Notes: generated by a model not told the origin, from the sequence alone. A stretch of 64,000 bases of DNA from Trichaptum fuscoviolaceum (GCA_910574455.1 CAJSYZ010000004.1:3916599-3980598), one strand, 5' to 3'; counted from the stretch's first letter, positions 21,301 to 36,372 are shown. A program made the numbers and translations.

Positions 21301-22657
21301 TTTGTTCTTTCCAAGACATTCTTACAGCCAAGGACAGTTGCCACGCAAATGGTGGAAAGGTCGTTCAAATAGCAAAAGGGGTTGATTCGATCTTGATTGT
21401 CTATGGTGGCTCTTCTATTCGTAGGCGATGCTGCTTTGTTTTTCTGACTTGGGATGCTAAACAAGGACTTTAGCATACGATTTGAAGCTTTATATAGACA
21501 GAGACATCCACGATATAATTCGACCATCGTGGGTGTATGACTGTATCGATAGAGCCGAGCGCGTGCCTCTTAGGAAAAAGTGACCGCGACTTTATTCTTC
21601 TTCAAGCGCGTCGTACTGATGAATCGTGATTTAGGTACTTCTTCCACGCAACCTCAGAAAGAAAGCTTGATAGGGAGTATAACTTGGAGGAGGAAGATGG
21701 TGGCCTTGCCAAGACGACTTCGAATCAAAGAAATCTCGACGTCACACCTGAAGAACGCGAGGATACACATGAAACCGACGAGGAAGTGAAAACCACTATT
21801 GATGACCCAGCACTTTCCGATTGGTTCAAAGTTGACAAGATGGTAGACGAGCAAGTAGAGAGAGCCCTGAAAGATGAGGCAGATTCTGATACGGACCCTG
21901 ATTCTGACTACGAGGAAATTCGATTCGAGGATGAGATTGCTGATGAGTGGACCCCATCACAGGCATCTACGATCGATGAAGTGGACAAGTCCAAAGCTGA
22001 TGAAGACGTTAACCAAGTAATGGATGTTTCTTTGCATTAATGTCTTTGCATCCTCACGTCTTACAGTCAGAGGACGTGATAATGGGCGAGGACGAGAACG
22101 CCAAAGAATATGACCAGGAAAACATATTCAGACATTTGTAAGTCCTATGGTTGATGGGAGAGGGTATAGTCTCATTTCATATACCCAAGGTGCTTCTATC
22201 TCGACACTCCGGACAACGCCGAAAAACTCGGAATGCCGGTGAAAACAAAGTACAAGGACTCGATATCTACTGCGTAAGTGTTCTATGCCTTAGTTCTTAT
22301 GCTCTAGGTAGTTAATAATTCCCAGGTTCGCTGGTGTTGAAGACGCTATCATAGCCAACGGAGGACGCGTGGTTGACCTCGACAATCCGAAGCTTACCCA
22401 TGTAGTGCTGGATAAGAGAGACACAAGTCGCAGGAAGGAGTTGATCAAACTCACATCTAAGTAAGTCTATTGATAGCTAGTTCTCATAATGCATCCTTTA
22501 ACCATTTTGAAGGCCAAAACGACGTAATCTAGTTATATCAGATTACATCCAGGCTTGTCTCGATGAGGACACATTGCTTGACGAGGAAGGTCAGTTCCTA
22601 AAGTACATGTCTATAGCTGTGATAGCTGAGCGCTCCACTATAGGATTTGCTCCTTGA
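18320..22657 (+). CDS. LIG4: DNA ligase IV
   Basis: ATP-dependent ligase that seals double-strand breaks in nuclear non-homologous end joining, with XRCC4/Lif1. I joined 24 exons into one frame of 1,038 residues. The order is: N-terminal ligase domain (PVLRLLLPQ, REERAVYGLKEKNLAK-like), the nucleotidyl-transfer motif EEKLDGERMQLHK with its Lys (exon 6), ILDGEMLVWDP, RGEGLILKHP, WVKVKPEY, and the OB fold (SFADYVWIRQK). Then come BRCT 1 (exons 15-18, ending IIRPSWVYDCID), an acidic XRCC4-binding linker (exon 19) and BRCT 2 (exons 20-24: GGRVVDLDNPKLTHVVLDKR, ISDYIQACLDEDTLLDEE). Intron 6 (19584-19632) starts GCCAGT, so it would be a GC-AG intron. Several others use weak donors (GTTCGC, GTCGGT). 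The exon 9 acceptor may be at 19910 or 19916, both in frame. The start codon abuts repeat copy 4. Its 3' end faces AP-1 gamma 73 bp away. Confidence 0.95.
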
Positions 22658-22730
22658 CATGACTATCAAAACGCGATGGAAAACAGGGTATTATAGTTGT
22701 CTGTATCATACATGTACATGTAATTTAGTC

Positions 22731-25700
22731 TTATGCGCTCCCGGATGTCAGGCCAGGTGGAAACCCCGAGAAATCAATCTGATCTTGAACATGACGACCC
22801 GCTATCGCGAAGGAAATGCGAAGACGTAAACGCACATTACTCTATTTAAAGGTTGAAGGTTAAAGGCTAGGCAGAGTGTACAATGACTGAAGACCTACTC
22901 CTACAGGCGCTATAACACGCATTTGCTGTGTCTCTGTGGCTCCCTGCGTTACGCTTGTATTCGACATTGGTAGCATTTGTAATTGTTGTGTCTGTCATAA
23001 ATGCACCATTAGTTGTCTGACAAATCATAAGGTAAAAGCAGCAAGACCTTTGGCACGGCAGCCTGGAAATTAATTTCAGTCGCGGGATTGGTGCCTGTGA
23101 CTTGGAATTTCACAAGAATATTGACTACTCCCGGACGTGCCGCAGACACCTGAGGCGTGAGGGTAATTCTAAGCTCGTTCTTATCGTATGCGGAATACGA
23201 TTGTAGTCGGGGAGCTATAGGTGCTGCAGGTGCGGGAGCGGGAGGTGGAGATGTCGGGCCTGAAGAAAATAAAGAGACTGGAGTAGCTGATACTGCTGGG
23301 ACAGGTGCTGATGAGGAGGCTGTGGGCGCTGACGTTGCGCCAAAGAGGCCAAGAATATCATCGACAGAGCTTTTTGCTGGTGCTGCTGGCACAGACGACG
23401 AAGTTGAAGCAGGGCCGGACCCAAAAATCTCCGCAAGAAGATCCTGGCTATTCTGAACAACAACAGGGGATTGGACATTTACGGTGCCCTGGGAATTCGA
23501 GGAAGTAATGTCGTCACCGAGCAGATCCGCCTTATGAACATGAATACGTATTAGCATAAAGCAATAAATGCATGAGATTGGTTACGTACCTCTTTCGCTG
23601 CAGTTGAACCAACAGGTTTGTTTTCCACGACTACCACACTCAGTCAGACGAAAGACACTCGTTGCAGTCAAAGGTTGTAACTTACCAACACCCATAACAG
23701 TCGCCTTCAACTCCGGTGGTGGCATTCTTTCCAGAACGCCAAACCTCACCTCACCCAGTTGCAATAAATTTTCGAACTCCACGGCACGCTGTTGAATCTC
23801 CAGCTCAGGGCTGGTCGAGTAAGTGTCCAACAAGGCTGCGATACGTTGCTGCTGTGCCGCACTTGTCGTATGCCGACCACTCATCTTCGTCAAAGCTGTG
23901 AGGACGAACTGACGAATAAGATAGTTCGCGTAGGGCGAATCTAAAACAGACACCAAGAGGTCGATCATTTCGGCATCAGTGACCTATTTTAAAGTATTCG
24001 GTAAAGAACAAATAAGCATGGTAGATGGGGGACTAACCTGCCGAGGTTGTTCTTCATCAACAACGCCACCTTCCAGGAGAACGTCACTGAATTCTCCAAT
24101 GATCCATACAGAAGCCAAGGTGAGCGATTCCTGTGAGATATCTGCTTGCAGAGCAGAAAAGAGCTTTGATGCCGTGTAGGCCTGTAGCTCCGGAGTGTGT
24201 GCTACGATGCGGATGAAAGACGACAGTATTTCCTCTCGGACGAAGTTGCCGGCCTGGAGAAAGTGAGCATTACAGAAGAAACATATTACACATATTATTG
24301 CACTGACAAGCTTTAACACACGAAGGAAAGTATCGATATGCCACCGCTTGTTCGGAGCAAACCGTTCTGCGGCCAGGCTGATTTGAGTCGTCATACCGAG
24401 CTTGAATTCATTATCTGCAACTTCAAGGAACGCCAGTAGCTCCCGGATTAATACACGGACATTCTGCTCGTTTATGAGTGCATATGACAACTCCAGCGCA
24501 CGTCTACGGATAGAGATATCACCATCACGGAGACAATCTAGAATTGTGTTCCTGTGCCTTTGCACGGCATTGGTGTCCATGGAGACTACCTTGTTCAAGG
24601 TGTTTAATGCCACATAACTGAAGTGGAAGGTCAGTATTAATCAAGCTTCATAAACACCAGAATCTATACCGAATGTTGTTGTCACGATTGGACAAGAATT
24701 TACCAAGGATATTAATTGCCATTACACGCAAACCACTGTCAGCTTCGATCTCTAGTATTGTCAGGACAGTCTCGTAAAGGATGGAGTTGCCGACATTCTT
24801 TGTTGAATCCGTGTTCGTGGCGACCTGTGCCAAGTTGAGTTTCTGGATACGAGACTAGAATATAGGACTTCACCTGCGCTAAGATATCGTTCATTGTTTC
24901 GCTCGCCTGTTGATCTCCCTTTCCAAGCAAACGCATTAGCTTGAGGACCTTGACCTGTAGGAACGGATCCGTAATGCCAGAAACATCGTGTTCCGGACTA
25001 TAACCAGTTGTGACTAATGTCTTCAGGTGCCTGACGAGTAACGGTACAGCATTTCGGAACTCTGCAAGACAATTAGGATCTATTTGGACCATTTCAGCAA
25101 TCAGTGTCGCTGCCGCTAGTAAATTGCCGTGGTTTCTATCAGTCAGAAGGTTTTTGGCCTTGTTGATAAAATGATCGATAAGGTCGGGCACTTTTTTGAC
25201 AACACGCAGAGCACATAGAGCGGCCTACAAGGATGTTGGTAGATGAGAGACACAGGGTAAATGCAAGCTCACCTTCTTGCGAATGTACGTGTTACTTGAT
25301 CCGAGTAGCTTTTCAATCTCGTTAGCAAGGTCCCGGGACATTTCTTCGGACGAGATATTCGCAAATGTACAAAGTGCAAGTCCAACGGCATACATATTTG
25401 AATGGTTCATGTCACTACATGGCGGCGTGAGTGGTGCTCATGCGAATTGTGGTCAATGAACATACTTCTTCAGTGAGTTGGTTACCAGAGTCAACACTTC
25501 CTGATTCTCATCCAGCAGTAACATGATCCCAAGGTATCCTAGTCTTTTGTCTGAGAACCTAGGACTAGCGACAAGCTTCAGACACTCAATCTGTCCGAAG
25601 TGTGCTGGATAGCCCAGCATATGGATGTATAGCAGCTTGGCAACATTGTTGTGCCGTGTATACGAGTCCTCCTCTTTGAATGATGTCCGAATAGCAGCCG

Positions 25701-25895
25701 ACTCCTTTTGTATTAATGCCCGCTCATCTGCAAGTGTCTTTGGTATGATTAGAAACATGAGTTGCTGAACATACTCGAAGCCTCACCTTGCAAGCTCTGA
25801 TAGCCTTGATCAGCGCTAACAAATACAGTACGCAATTAGACAAGGCTTATAAGATTAAATGCTTGGTATATACCTTTTAAGTTGTGGTAAGGCAT
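22731..25895 (-). CDS. APL4: AP-1 clathrin adaptor gamma subunit (gamma-adaptin)
   Basis: Large subunit of the AP-1 complex that sorts cargo at the trans-Golgi and endosomes. Thirteen exons join to 840 residues, the normal length. The start is [17 protein letters not shown] (tiny exons 25874-25895 and 25787-25815). The helical trunk includes [70 protein letters not shown] and [16 protein letters not shown]. It then has [19 protein letters not shown], an Ala/Pro-rich hinge with DLLAEIFG and DDILGLFG, and the ear domain. The ear needs two more exons, 22899-22991 ([21 protein letters not shown]) and 22731-22841 ([23 protein letters not shown]). It shares a divergent promoter with BUD6. Confidence 0.95.
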
Positions 25896-26361
25896 GATTT
25901 AGAGACTACGGGACTACAAACGTTAACGGTAGTCCTCGTCGGTGGGCGAAGAGGGCGGGCGCGTCGTCCGTGCAAGGGTTCGTTGCTGAACCCTACTATT
26001 GCCTAATTTAGTATTAGTAGTAACGTCACTTACTTTATTACTACTTTTATTACATATATATAATTTAAATATTGTTTAATTATCTCTGCGGAAGTTTGGG
26101 AAGTACTTATTCGATAGGGAGTACTACTAGTGACAATTACATGGGGCATGTATTCTTGTGGAAGAGCCTCGTCTATTTGCTATTCTCTATTACTCGAGTA
26201 CAATTGTGAGTAAGTTAGAGTGTGGCTGTGCAATTCGCGTGTTCAAGTTCAATGTTCCACTTTAGACATGAGTCCCTTTACCTGGACGCGCTTGCATCTC
26301 AGCTGCAGACCTCGACCACCTAATTACCCTCTCGACGCCGTGCTCAACGTCGTCCCCGGCG
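25896..26361. promoter_or_regulatory. Divergent promoter region of APL4 and BUD6
   Basis: There are 466 bp between the two start codons. It holds a GC-rich part (25930-25990) followed by an AT-rich tract (about 26000-26085), then a CTACTAG run. No gene is seen. A TTCAAGTTCAATGTT word at 26242 is related to the window's dispersed palindromes. Confidence 0.5.
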
Positions 26362-29300
26362 ATGTCGACGTCGTCTGCTGGACCCTCCTACCAAGGACAT
26401 CCCTCAAGACGCGAAAATCAGTCTGTCTCATCGAATCATTCACAGAGAAGCGACCGAGGAAGTCGTTCTAATGGCAACGTATGTTCTCAATGCTTCATAA
26501 ACTTTATCTTTCAATTCAATCTTCACTTACCGATCATGATAGCCCGCTGTAGAGTCTGCTGTAACAAGACTTCTTGTATCAATCAAACAGTTACTAGAGG
26601 CTCTGACGTTATGGAGTACATCGAAGATGAACGAGTCCCAAGTCAGTGATGTATACGTGCGGCTTGGGAATGATTTCAATGCAGCTGTGGCGGCTTTTCG
26701 GTCATATAACATAGATATGAGGTATGTACGACAGAGACATATGCGGTATATTATTGCTCATGCACGATATCTTGCAGTGAACTACTATCTGTACCTGAAG
26801 ACCTTCGCGGGGTCCTTGAACAATGTCTATCTGAAGATGCGACAGCTGCTAACCTTGACATCTATTTACCTACCGTGCGACAAATCATAACCAATCTCCT
26901 GCAAGGTCTTCGTGCGAAGCAGTCCGCGTATCGACGCATTGTATCGGATCGAAGAAGTCGTTCAGACGGAGACAGAGAGAGTAGATCAAGTCGCGTGTCC
27001 CGGACAGATAGTGCCAGCTCGTCTGGCGCGCTTTCTAGGACACACGCTTCGCGCTCTTCAGCTGCAGGTAGTGAGGGTTCTAGCCGTGGCACAGCAGTTG
27101 AAGGTCATAGGAGAGTAACATCATCTTCACGAAGAAAAGACATTGTTGCGCCGCCACCGGTACCGCCTCCTCCTGAAGACGAAGGCTACTTTGCAGGAGG
27201 TTTCGTGCGACCCAGAACGCCTGCAAAAGATGAAGAGCAAGCGGCTTCGCAGCGGTCACCAGAGACGCGCGTGAATGGCCGAAGTCAATCACGTACACCA
27301 ACAGAATCTCCCGCACATATTTCGAAAACTTTATTAACGAACGATGTTGATGATCCCAATGACCATACTATCACTGTCCCGAATCCACCTCAACAAACGC
27401 CTGTTCCAGCGAATGTTACCCGGTACTCATTAACAGATAAACCCATGCCAGTCGTCGTCGTAGACGAGGCTACGCCGCCACCTTCCGCAGATAGCATAAG
27501 TTCAATGGCGGTTGATCGGCAGGTATCTACGGCCTCTGCCTCTGAAACTCCTCCAGAGATACCACCAGTAATTGATGCGGCTCAGGCACCTGTGATCGCA
27601 AGCTCGTTGGCTGCGCTCAAGAAGAGCGAGACGCTCGAACGGCGCGCCTCAAAGCGGTTTTCGACCTATAACATCTCAAAGATGACTGGCACTGGTATGC
27701 GAGAGCGGGGAGGCCTTGGACGAAGCATAAATAGACGATCAATGGCTGTGGATTCTTCAAATCTCACCCCGGGAGAGCTCAATGTTCTCACAGAAGAAGA
27801 TGAGACCGGACCGAGCTTGCAGGCTCTTTCAAGAGAATCTAGCAAATCCAGAAGTCGCGAAGGATCCCAAACGCGGAAAGTATCCCGGACTCCGACGCCG
27901 GTTGTGGAAGAGCCAGTCCCCCCCATTCCTCCTCTACCAACTTCTGAAGGTGCTCCGCCTGCTTTACCGCAGAAAGAGGAGAAGTCTGCTGTATTCAGCA
28001 GACCGGAAGATCCTCCGAGTCCAGCTACCGGTCTCATTACTGTTTTCTTGCAACTTGGTAGAGAAGTGAAGAAGGTTTCTATCGAACGAGGGGTATCGGT
28101 CTCTTCACTACGAATGCTTTTCGTAGACAAATTTTCATACAGCCCTGGGCAAGATAATTTTCCAGATATCTATATCCGGGATCCATCCAGTGGTGTTATG
28201 TACGAACTTGAAGATGTGGATGAGGTGAAAGATAGATGCTTGCTATCCCTCAACATCGATCGTGAGTTTTAGTGATATTGAAGTTTACGTTGTATTGACT
28301 TCAGATTAGCTTTGGATCAGATTAAGCAGCATATTGACCAGCGAATGTCCGGGTTAACCCAAGAGCTCAAAGAGCTACGGAGCACAGTGGGACCATCCAA
28401 GCGCATGTCACAGTTATGGCAACCCACGATTGTCACACAACCTTTCTCTGAAACCGATACACCTGTTAGCAGACCCACAGACAAACAATTCCAACAGGTC
28501 GCTCGGCGCCTCTCCCGACTTGTCCATGCAAGTGAAGCAAGCAAACCGTACACCAATGGCATCGTACCTCAGATGACGGGCTCTCTACAACCTCAAATGA
28601 CGGGTGGTTCGATGCTTTCTGAAGCATCAGGGCGGATAGTATTGGATTTGAAAACACAGTTCGATGAGGTGCAGAACCTCCGGCGCGATTTAGGTGTGAC
28701 GAGACAACTGTATGTTGACTTTATGAATCAGACCAAAGAATCTTTGGGCTCTTTACGGTCTCAAGCACAAGCAGTGCGCAAGCTATCGTCCTCGAGTGTT
28801 GGCGGAGCTCGGGAGTATGTGACTGCCGGGAAGGCGAGCCTGGACTCCCGCACACAAAACGTGTTGACAAAGGTCGAAGAACTCCAGGATACGGTGGAGC
28901 AGTTGAAGGATGATGTGCTCAAGCGGTTTATCAGCCCACGTTCGAATGTCGTCAAAACACTCTCGAAGGACATAGCCGAAGTTGCCGCGGAACTAGCGTC
29001 CTTGAATGAGTACGTCGACACCGTGAAACCAGTGTGGAAGAAAACTTGGGAGGAAGAACTTCAAAATATAGTCGAGGAGCAGCAGTTCCTTAGCCATCAG
29101 GAGGAATTCTTAGGCGACCTCCTCGAGGACCACAAGGCACTCTCTGAGGTCTTCGGTCATATCGAGAAGGTTATCTCTATCCGAGGCTCTGGGGCCGTTA
29201 AGACAAAGGGATTTAAGCCTCCTCCCCCCGAGGAGGGCCATGGCGGACTAAGTACAGTGATGTTGGAGATTCGTAATGCAGCAATCGATCCTGAGAGACG

Positions 29301-29559
29301 GCTGAAGGCGATCGCTGCGAGCCAAAAGAATCGAGAACGCGAGAAAGCGAACAAAGGGGACGAGTTTGAAGAAGAACTAAAGGGCTTCGTGAAGGGTAAG
29401 AAGCTGAAGATGACGGGCGGTGCAGAGGAGATCGAACGTGTGCGCCAGAAGAGGAACGACATGGCGCTGAAGTCTATGTTCAATGGCGGTGCTACCCCGG
29501 CTTTGACACCATCCTCGTCAAACGCCGAACTACCTTCTCCCACTTCTCCTACGGCTTGA
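26362..29559 (+). CDS. BUD6: Bud6/Aip3 actin-interacting polarity protein
   Basis: Polarisome protein that binds actin monomers and helps formins nucleate cables at growing tips. Four exons (26362-26478, 26543-26721, 26778-28261, 28310-29559) give 1,009 residues. The N-terminal region (AVESAVTRLLVSIKQLLEAL, VYVRLGNDFNAAVAAF, SYNIDMSELLSVPEDLR) is typical of the family. It is followed by a long Ser/Pro-rich disordered stretch with polyproline (about residues 190-400). The C-terminal Aip3 domain comes next, beginning ITVFLQLGREVKKVSIERGV, with YIRDPSSGVMYELEDVDEV and a long coiled coil after intron 3. The intron 3 acceptor is GATTAG at 28304-28309; the nearer TTCAG would bring a stop into frame. 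Confidence 0.93.
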
Positions 29560-29955
29560 TCTCTGACTTTCATTACGACACTTATCTTAAGATTCTAATT
29601 ACAGTTCTTGCTTGCGCTCCTATTGTATCATTATGGCTGCGTTGTGCTAATACTTTACCTGATTATTGCATGTACATCTTGACTTCCAGGATATGTTTAT
29701 TTCATCGCACTGGATGCCGCTTGTTGCACAAAGGACATTACTAATGATATTTACGAAAGGCATACAAGATTTTTATAACGGCTTCTGTAGTATGTGTGCA
29801 TGAGGATGGGTCACGATTGAATCAACTTGTAAGTTTAAGAGGAAAGCCCTGAGTTTTGCGTAGTGAAGTTGCTGGAGATGCAGTTTTAACAAAAACCGGG
29901 GTGCATAACACAACACCAAAAGTGGCTAACATACAGGGATAGGACAATCAAGAGA
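29560..29955. other. Convergent 3' region between BUD6 and SDA1
   Basis: The 396 bp are AT-rich in part and have no supported gene. They must hold the 3' ends of both transcripts. Confidence 0.6.
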
Positions 29956-32638
29956 CTATCGTCGTTTTTTCTGATTCTCATTATGCTTCTTCAGCCTCCT
30001 CTGCTTCTCCATAAGACTTGCTTTCTTCTTCCCCCTCACCGCTTTACTACCCATGATCATCATGATCGGTTTATTCCTGGCCTTCTCGCGGTTAGTTGAT
30101 GAGCTGGGAGCATCCTTCTTTCTCTTGCCCTTCATTGACCCGAATTTCTCGCGTCCCTCACGACCCTCCTTGATAGAAGCCATGCGTTCCTCGTATGTTG
30201 CTTTGGCTTTCTTTCGAGGACCGAGGATGTCTTCTTCACCTAAAAGGACACCCTCCTCGGATCTTGATAAAGCAGAGACCTGAGCGTGCTTTCGTTTCGT
30301 ACCGGTCGATGACTTGGCAGCTTTTTCACGGAGGTCATTGATAAGGGCGAAGTCGGCCGGGGTTAGAATCTAATGAAGTGCTATTAACCTTGACGTTGAC
30401 ATCAAATGAATAAAATATTGCTCTACCTTTGTTGCGGCAATGCTCTGCGCAGGATCAATCTGAGCTGGAGCACCTTCTTCAGTCTTTTCTTCGCTAGCGC
30501 CCTTGTCACATTTAGCATCAGCCTTCCTTTTCTTTTCGCTCTTCTCGTCCTCGCTGTCGCTCAACTCGAGGTCGTTATCGGAATCAGATGAGACATCCAC
30601 CCATCCCTCTGACTGCGATGAGCTATCGGAAGATTCTGAGGCGACCTCCCAGCCCGCCCATTCATCTTCGTCGTTCTCATCTTCGGAGCCGTCATCAGAA
30701 TTTTGCTCTTTCTCTTCTTTCAGCTTTCGAATGTGGTCCTCCAGTAGCTACTCGAACATCATTAGTCACGGAAACCTGACATTTATAAGGTATACGTACG
30801 TCCAAACCTTCGATTATGGTGCCGTCTGCGTTCGATTCCTGACCAAAAGCTGTAGGCTGGAACGAGCTTAACTTCATGCTCGCATCTTTACCCTGTAATG
30901 AAGCAAAGGTTCAACACAAACTCACATCAAATATCAGAAAGACTTACTCTTTCTCTGCGCGTCAGCATAGACGGCATTTCTTGCCTATAAAGTTGCAACA
31001 GACTTCTCGCACCCGTAACGACAGCCTTGTCTTTGCTCTTCCTATACTCAATCAGATCTCCCAGCAGATCCTCTTCCATAGCCCACGGTTGTCGCCGACA
31101 CACTTCTCTGATCGAGTTCAATCCGGCAGCAATGACTTCACTCCCCACTCCGGGATGTACGAACTCTTGTGCGATTTTCCGAATGACGGGTGTAAGGACA
31201 TCAGGAGGGGTAAGTGAATGTACGGACGATGCTAGAGCGGCGAGAATGGAGGGAATACGGAGTTGGTGGTAGGTAAGATATTTGAGAAGATATGTGTAAA
31301 AGGGCAAAACGCAAAGTTTATGGGTCCCCATAGCCCTACAAAGTACCTGCATGACGAGGATCTTGTGGTCTAAGGTATATCGCTTGTCAAAACGATTCAA
31401 GTTGTCATATAGCTTTTCCGCGAAAGTCTGAGGGTCCTGTAGTAATTGTAAAGCGGCAAAGTTTGCATGCGATGATGATTCGGCATTCCTTTTCTTTGCT
31501 CTCTTCTACAGCATGAGTGAGTAAGGACGTCGTAAGAGGAAAGAAATTTACGGACCTTCTTCGCATCTTTCACGGTTTTCTCGAGTTTCTTATCACCGCT
31601 TCGAGTCTTTTTATTGATCGTTCTCCTGTGCTGAAGAGCTTTGACGTTCACAACCTGTAAGTAGTTAATATGGGGGAGGAACCAAGATATGGAAAAGTGA
31701 ATACCTCCTCTTCTTCGTCGCTGGAGTTTTCCTCCTCTTCATCCAAGAAGAAATGCAAAGCTGCACTTTGTACCTTTACGATAGGATGTAAACAGCCTAG
31801 CGACACAATTGACACAGATTTAGCATCAGTCCTACGCAAGATCAGCCAGTATTACAGCCTATTTTTGCCTGAGTACACACCAGATGCCCTTCTTCCATAG
31901 ATCCTTTGTCATAAACACTGCCCACAATGCATCATCCCCAGCATAGTGTGAGACATCGCCTCCTCGCACCGGTTTCTTGCCCTTGTCGAATATCATGTCC
32001 ATGTCTGCACCTTGCTCGACCATACGGAACAGCATGGCTTGAACTGCGCGGTTTAGCTTCAGATTTGCACGGTGGATGTTTGCTGTCTTGATCTCCGAGA
32101 GTATAGTTTTCCGAATGTATGACCGTACAGACGACGAGGTGGTGCGAGGTAGAAGGGGGAAGAGGGTCTTGAGCAGTCTGCATGCAAGTGTCAGTGATTT
32201 GCGTCGGAAGAACAAGACAAGTCGGCACACTCTGTCGCTGGTAGAACATCCTTCTTGCGCAATATTATCAAATTTGAGATGAGACTCTTTCTAGTATCTG
32301 CGTCCAGTTCTCCGTAGTGATTTAGCAGCAAGCTTGAAAGCTCGGACGGAAAGTTTGCTGTCTCGTTCGGATAACATGGTGCGACCTTGTGAGAAGATGA
32401 GTATAGGCAAAACAAAGATTCGAATAGCCCATACCTGAGAGATGAATGTTATCATATCCTGGAATTGCTCCGACTGCTCGACAGGATTTGCCTGGAATAT
32501 ATTGAGAATGCTCTTGTAATGATTCCATTGCTGAAGAAATTCTTCCTTGTATGCAATAGGGTCTCTCTTGATAAGATTTTGAAGTTGAGGGAGATTTGAT
32601 GATAATAGAGCTCCCCTCCCAGCTCTTGATTTGACCAT
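29956..32638 (-). CDS. SDA1: Sda1, 60S ribosome biogenesis factor
   Basis: Nuclear protein needed for maturation and export of pre-60S subunits. Nine exons join to 755 residues. The N-terminus has the NUC130/3NT pattern (SNLPQLQNLIKRDPIAYKEE, FLQQWNHYKSILNIFQANP). Then comes VAPCYPNETANFPSELSSLL, ELLKTLFPLLPRTTSS, IRKTILSEIKTANIHRANLK and SRSYDNLNRFDKRYTLDHK-like sequence in exon 6, with VHPGVGSEVIAAGLNSIREV. An acidic patch in exon 8 (SDSDNDLELSDSEDEKSEKK) precedes a strongly basic C-terminal tail (GKKKASLMEKQRRLKKHNEN) typical of nucleolar proteins. The exon 3 to 4 junction restores a Trp codon. Its promoter faces cystathionine beta-synthase. Confidence 0.93.
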
Positions 32639-33335
32639 GTTGAGGACGTTGAAGAAAAGCAGGAGCCTGACACCGTTCAAGTTGAAGCTTGCCAATAAAT
32701 TATTAGAATTTATTATTTTATGTACTGGTACTGTGACCGTGACCGACAACGCTGCAGTACTACTGTTAGTACTGTCACGGCCGGGGTGAACTTTTGTTCC
32801 GACACGGCGACACAGTCTACGGCGACACCTACTTCTTTATGTTCCTGCACTCCTCACTATTAGCTTTACTTGTCAAATTACGTTTAACTACCTCACCTCC
32901 TCATGGTACCATTGGGGCACAACAGCAACACATATACACCGATCGCAGATACAAAGCACGGCCGACCATTGACTGCTATATGTGCTGGACGACGGAATGA
33001 TACTGTAGGTTTTGTTTAAGGATAGACTCCTTCACAGTTTGCCAGTCTCACAACAACCATTATGATTTTTCTCTACTTCGAGAACTAAAATGTCTTCACT
33101 ACTGAGTCGCAAGGTTTGTTATCACTTCAGCTTCTGATAGTCTCTGCTACAGTATAGTCCAACTCGGAAAGCTTCCAGGGATTGCCAAAAACAGAATATC
33201 TGAAACGCGTATAGAGATGCTTACGTAAGTGACCGAGATCCGGTTTCCTTATAAGCTGTCAAGTCCTGTCGATGGATCTTCGCCTCCTTCTCCACCTCTC
33301 CCAACGACCTTCAGTGTCTCACTCTCTTCACAACC
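32639..33335. promoter_or_regulatory. Divergent promoter region of SDA1 and the CBS gene
   Basis: The 697 bp contain a low-complexity patch (about 32720-32790) of GTACTG, GTGACCG and CAGTACTACTG words, then plain intergenic DNA. A 68-codon frame at 32794-33000 has no supporting feature and is not called. Confidence 0.5.
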
Positions 33336-34956
<1,621 letters not shown>

Positions 34957-35159
34957 GAGATTTCCCTCTTACTTGCTTATTCTCTAACATATGCATGCAC
35001 CTTTCATGCGCGGACTTCATCCTCCATGCCTTGCCATAGACAACAAGCTGTTTGCATATGTACTCTTTTTTCTTCTTAGAGAACATCATAATATACACAT
35101 ATACTACATAAATTTCATGCTTCACCGCGCTTGCGAGCTTATTGAAAGTTGAGAGTGTT

Positions 35160-35878
35160 TTACGCTCTGGGTTTTAACATATCTAGGTGAAGCGGCCAAG
35201 GCTTGCCCATCCATGTCGAGTTTTCGGCATGATCTCTATATGCGTCGCCGGTGTTGGGATGAATCAAGACGCTATGAGTACATTAGCTCGTATAATTATG
35301 GAATGAAAGCAAGGACCGTACGAGCATGGTCCTCTATTCACAGCTAACCACGAGAACAGGGCGCCGGTCTGGTGCGGGTTGAAGGTGTTCACTTCGAACA
35401 TTGCGACGGGGTGTGGACCTGTATACATCAGATATGCATGGATACTATGTTCTTGAATTTGCATGTAGCTTACCGACAGGACGTTCCCAGAATCTATATA
35501 TTCTCAGCTGCAAGATGTCGCTATCATATCCAGTTTCACGAAGCCAATAAAATCACAGCAGCTTACTTCAGGGAATTCCCTCCTAATGCGTTCATGTAGC
35601 TTGCGAGCGTACTCTTTCTGGCTTTCAACAGTTTGCATGTAGTAGACTGTATTTACGTAGCTTAGTTAAGATGCAATAGAAAAGCGGGTAGCATATGAGA
35701 AGGACGTACTATGAAAGTCGAAGCCATTATTGTTTTTGTCAAGGGGGTCAGGGAACTCTTCGTAAGCTTTCGACAGCGGACCGGGTGGGTTGTACAGTGA
35801 CTTTCCGTCCGGGTTTATCGTGTCTGGGAGCGGTTCGGCGTTTTCGTACCCAGCCAAAGGGTTTCCGTAGTCTGACAT
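35160..35878 (-). CDS. DOPA 4,5-dioxygenase-like protein
   Basis: Small vicinal-oxygen-chelate-like ring-cleaving dioxygenase of the DOPA 4,5-dioxygenase family (muscaflavin/betalain-type extradiol cleavage in some fungi). Many fungal members have unknown substrates. Five exons (35710-35878, 35567-35646, 35474-35507, 35322-35418, 35160-35271) join to 163 residues. Motifs in order are FDFHIYYMQT with the first His, YARKLHERIRREFPE, LRIYRFWERPVGPHPVAMFE with the PHP His, GALFSWLAVNRGPCSVLIHP with a third His, and DAYRDHAENSTWMGKPW. The start is the ATG before SDYGNPLAGYENAEPLPD. It is convergent with the CBS gene and divergent from MZT1. Confidence 0.88.
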
Positions 35879-36372
35879 TTTATGTTGTTGTAAAATATGC
35901 TTGAGCCAAAGGGGAGGAAGCAGGAGATGATAGGTGCGCAAAAACCAACTCGGATGCAAAGTGATGCGAGTTTAAATAGGCAGATGACGCGCTGAGAAGT
36001 GACATGTGCGTGCCAGATTGCTGTGCCTTGGGAATGCGAGTCGGAGGCCAGGTATGCGGAATTGATAAAAGGCTGACAAAGAGTGAGAGCTTCCGATGTG
36101 CTTCTGCCCGAAACAGTGAGAAAATATTCGGAGATGAGCAATACTGCTATCTGCTGAGTCCTGTTCATAAGGATTAGCTTTCGAACAATGAGAATTGCAT
36201 TCTTGTGGTGAACTTGTCCAAGGATGAAGAGTTAGCCTGCTGAGCTGACGTAATCCTACCTGAGCCTGAGTGCGCGTCCGACGTGCCAATTGCACGCGCC
36301 GCACAAAACGCGTTTCGCGACGCTTTAGTTGCACGCCGTCGAAGGGGATACGAACGTCCAAAGATCCACGAT
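35879..36372. promoter_or_regulatory. Divergent promoter region (DOPA dioxygenase-like / MZT1)
   Basis: The 494 bp contain no gene I trust. A plus-strand frame from 36283 is continuous with MZT1, but its extra N-terminal residues are basic and not typical of that family, so they are treated as 5' leader. Confidence 0.45.

Noticed and set aside
32794..33000. A 68-codon frame upstream of the CBS gene
   Set aside because: Short, no homology, and located in the promoter interval between two well-supported genes.
36283..36372. Upstream in-frame extension of MZT1 (ATG-like start at 36283)
   Set aside because: It adds a basic segment not found in MOZART1 proteins. The ATG at 36373 gives the usual 76-residue length.
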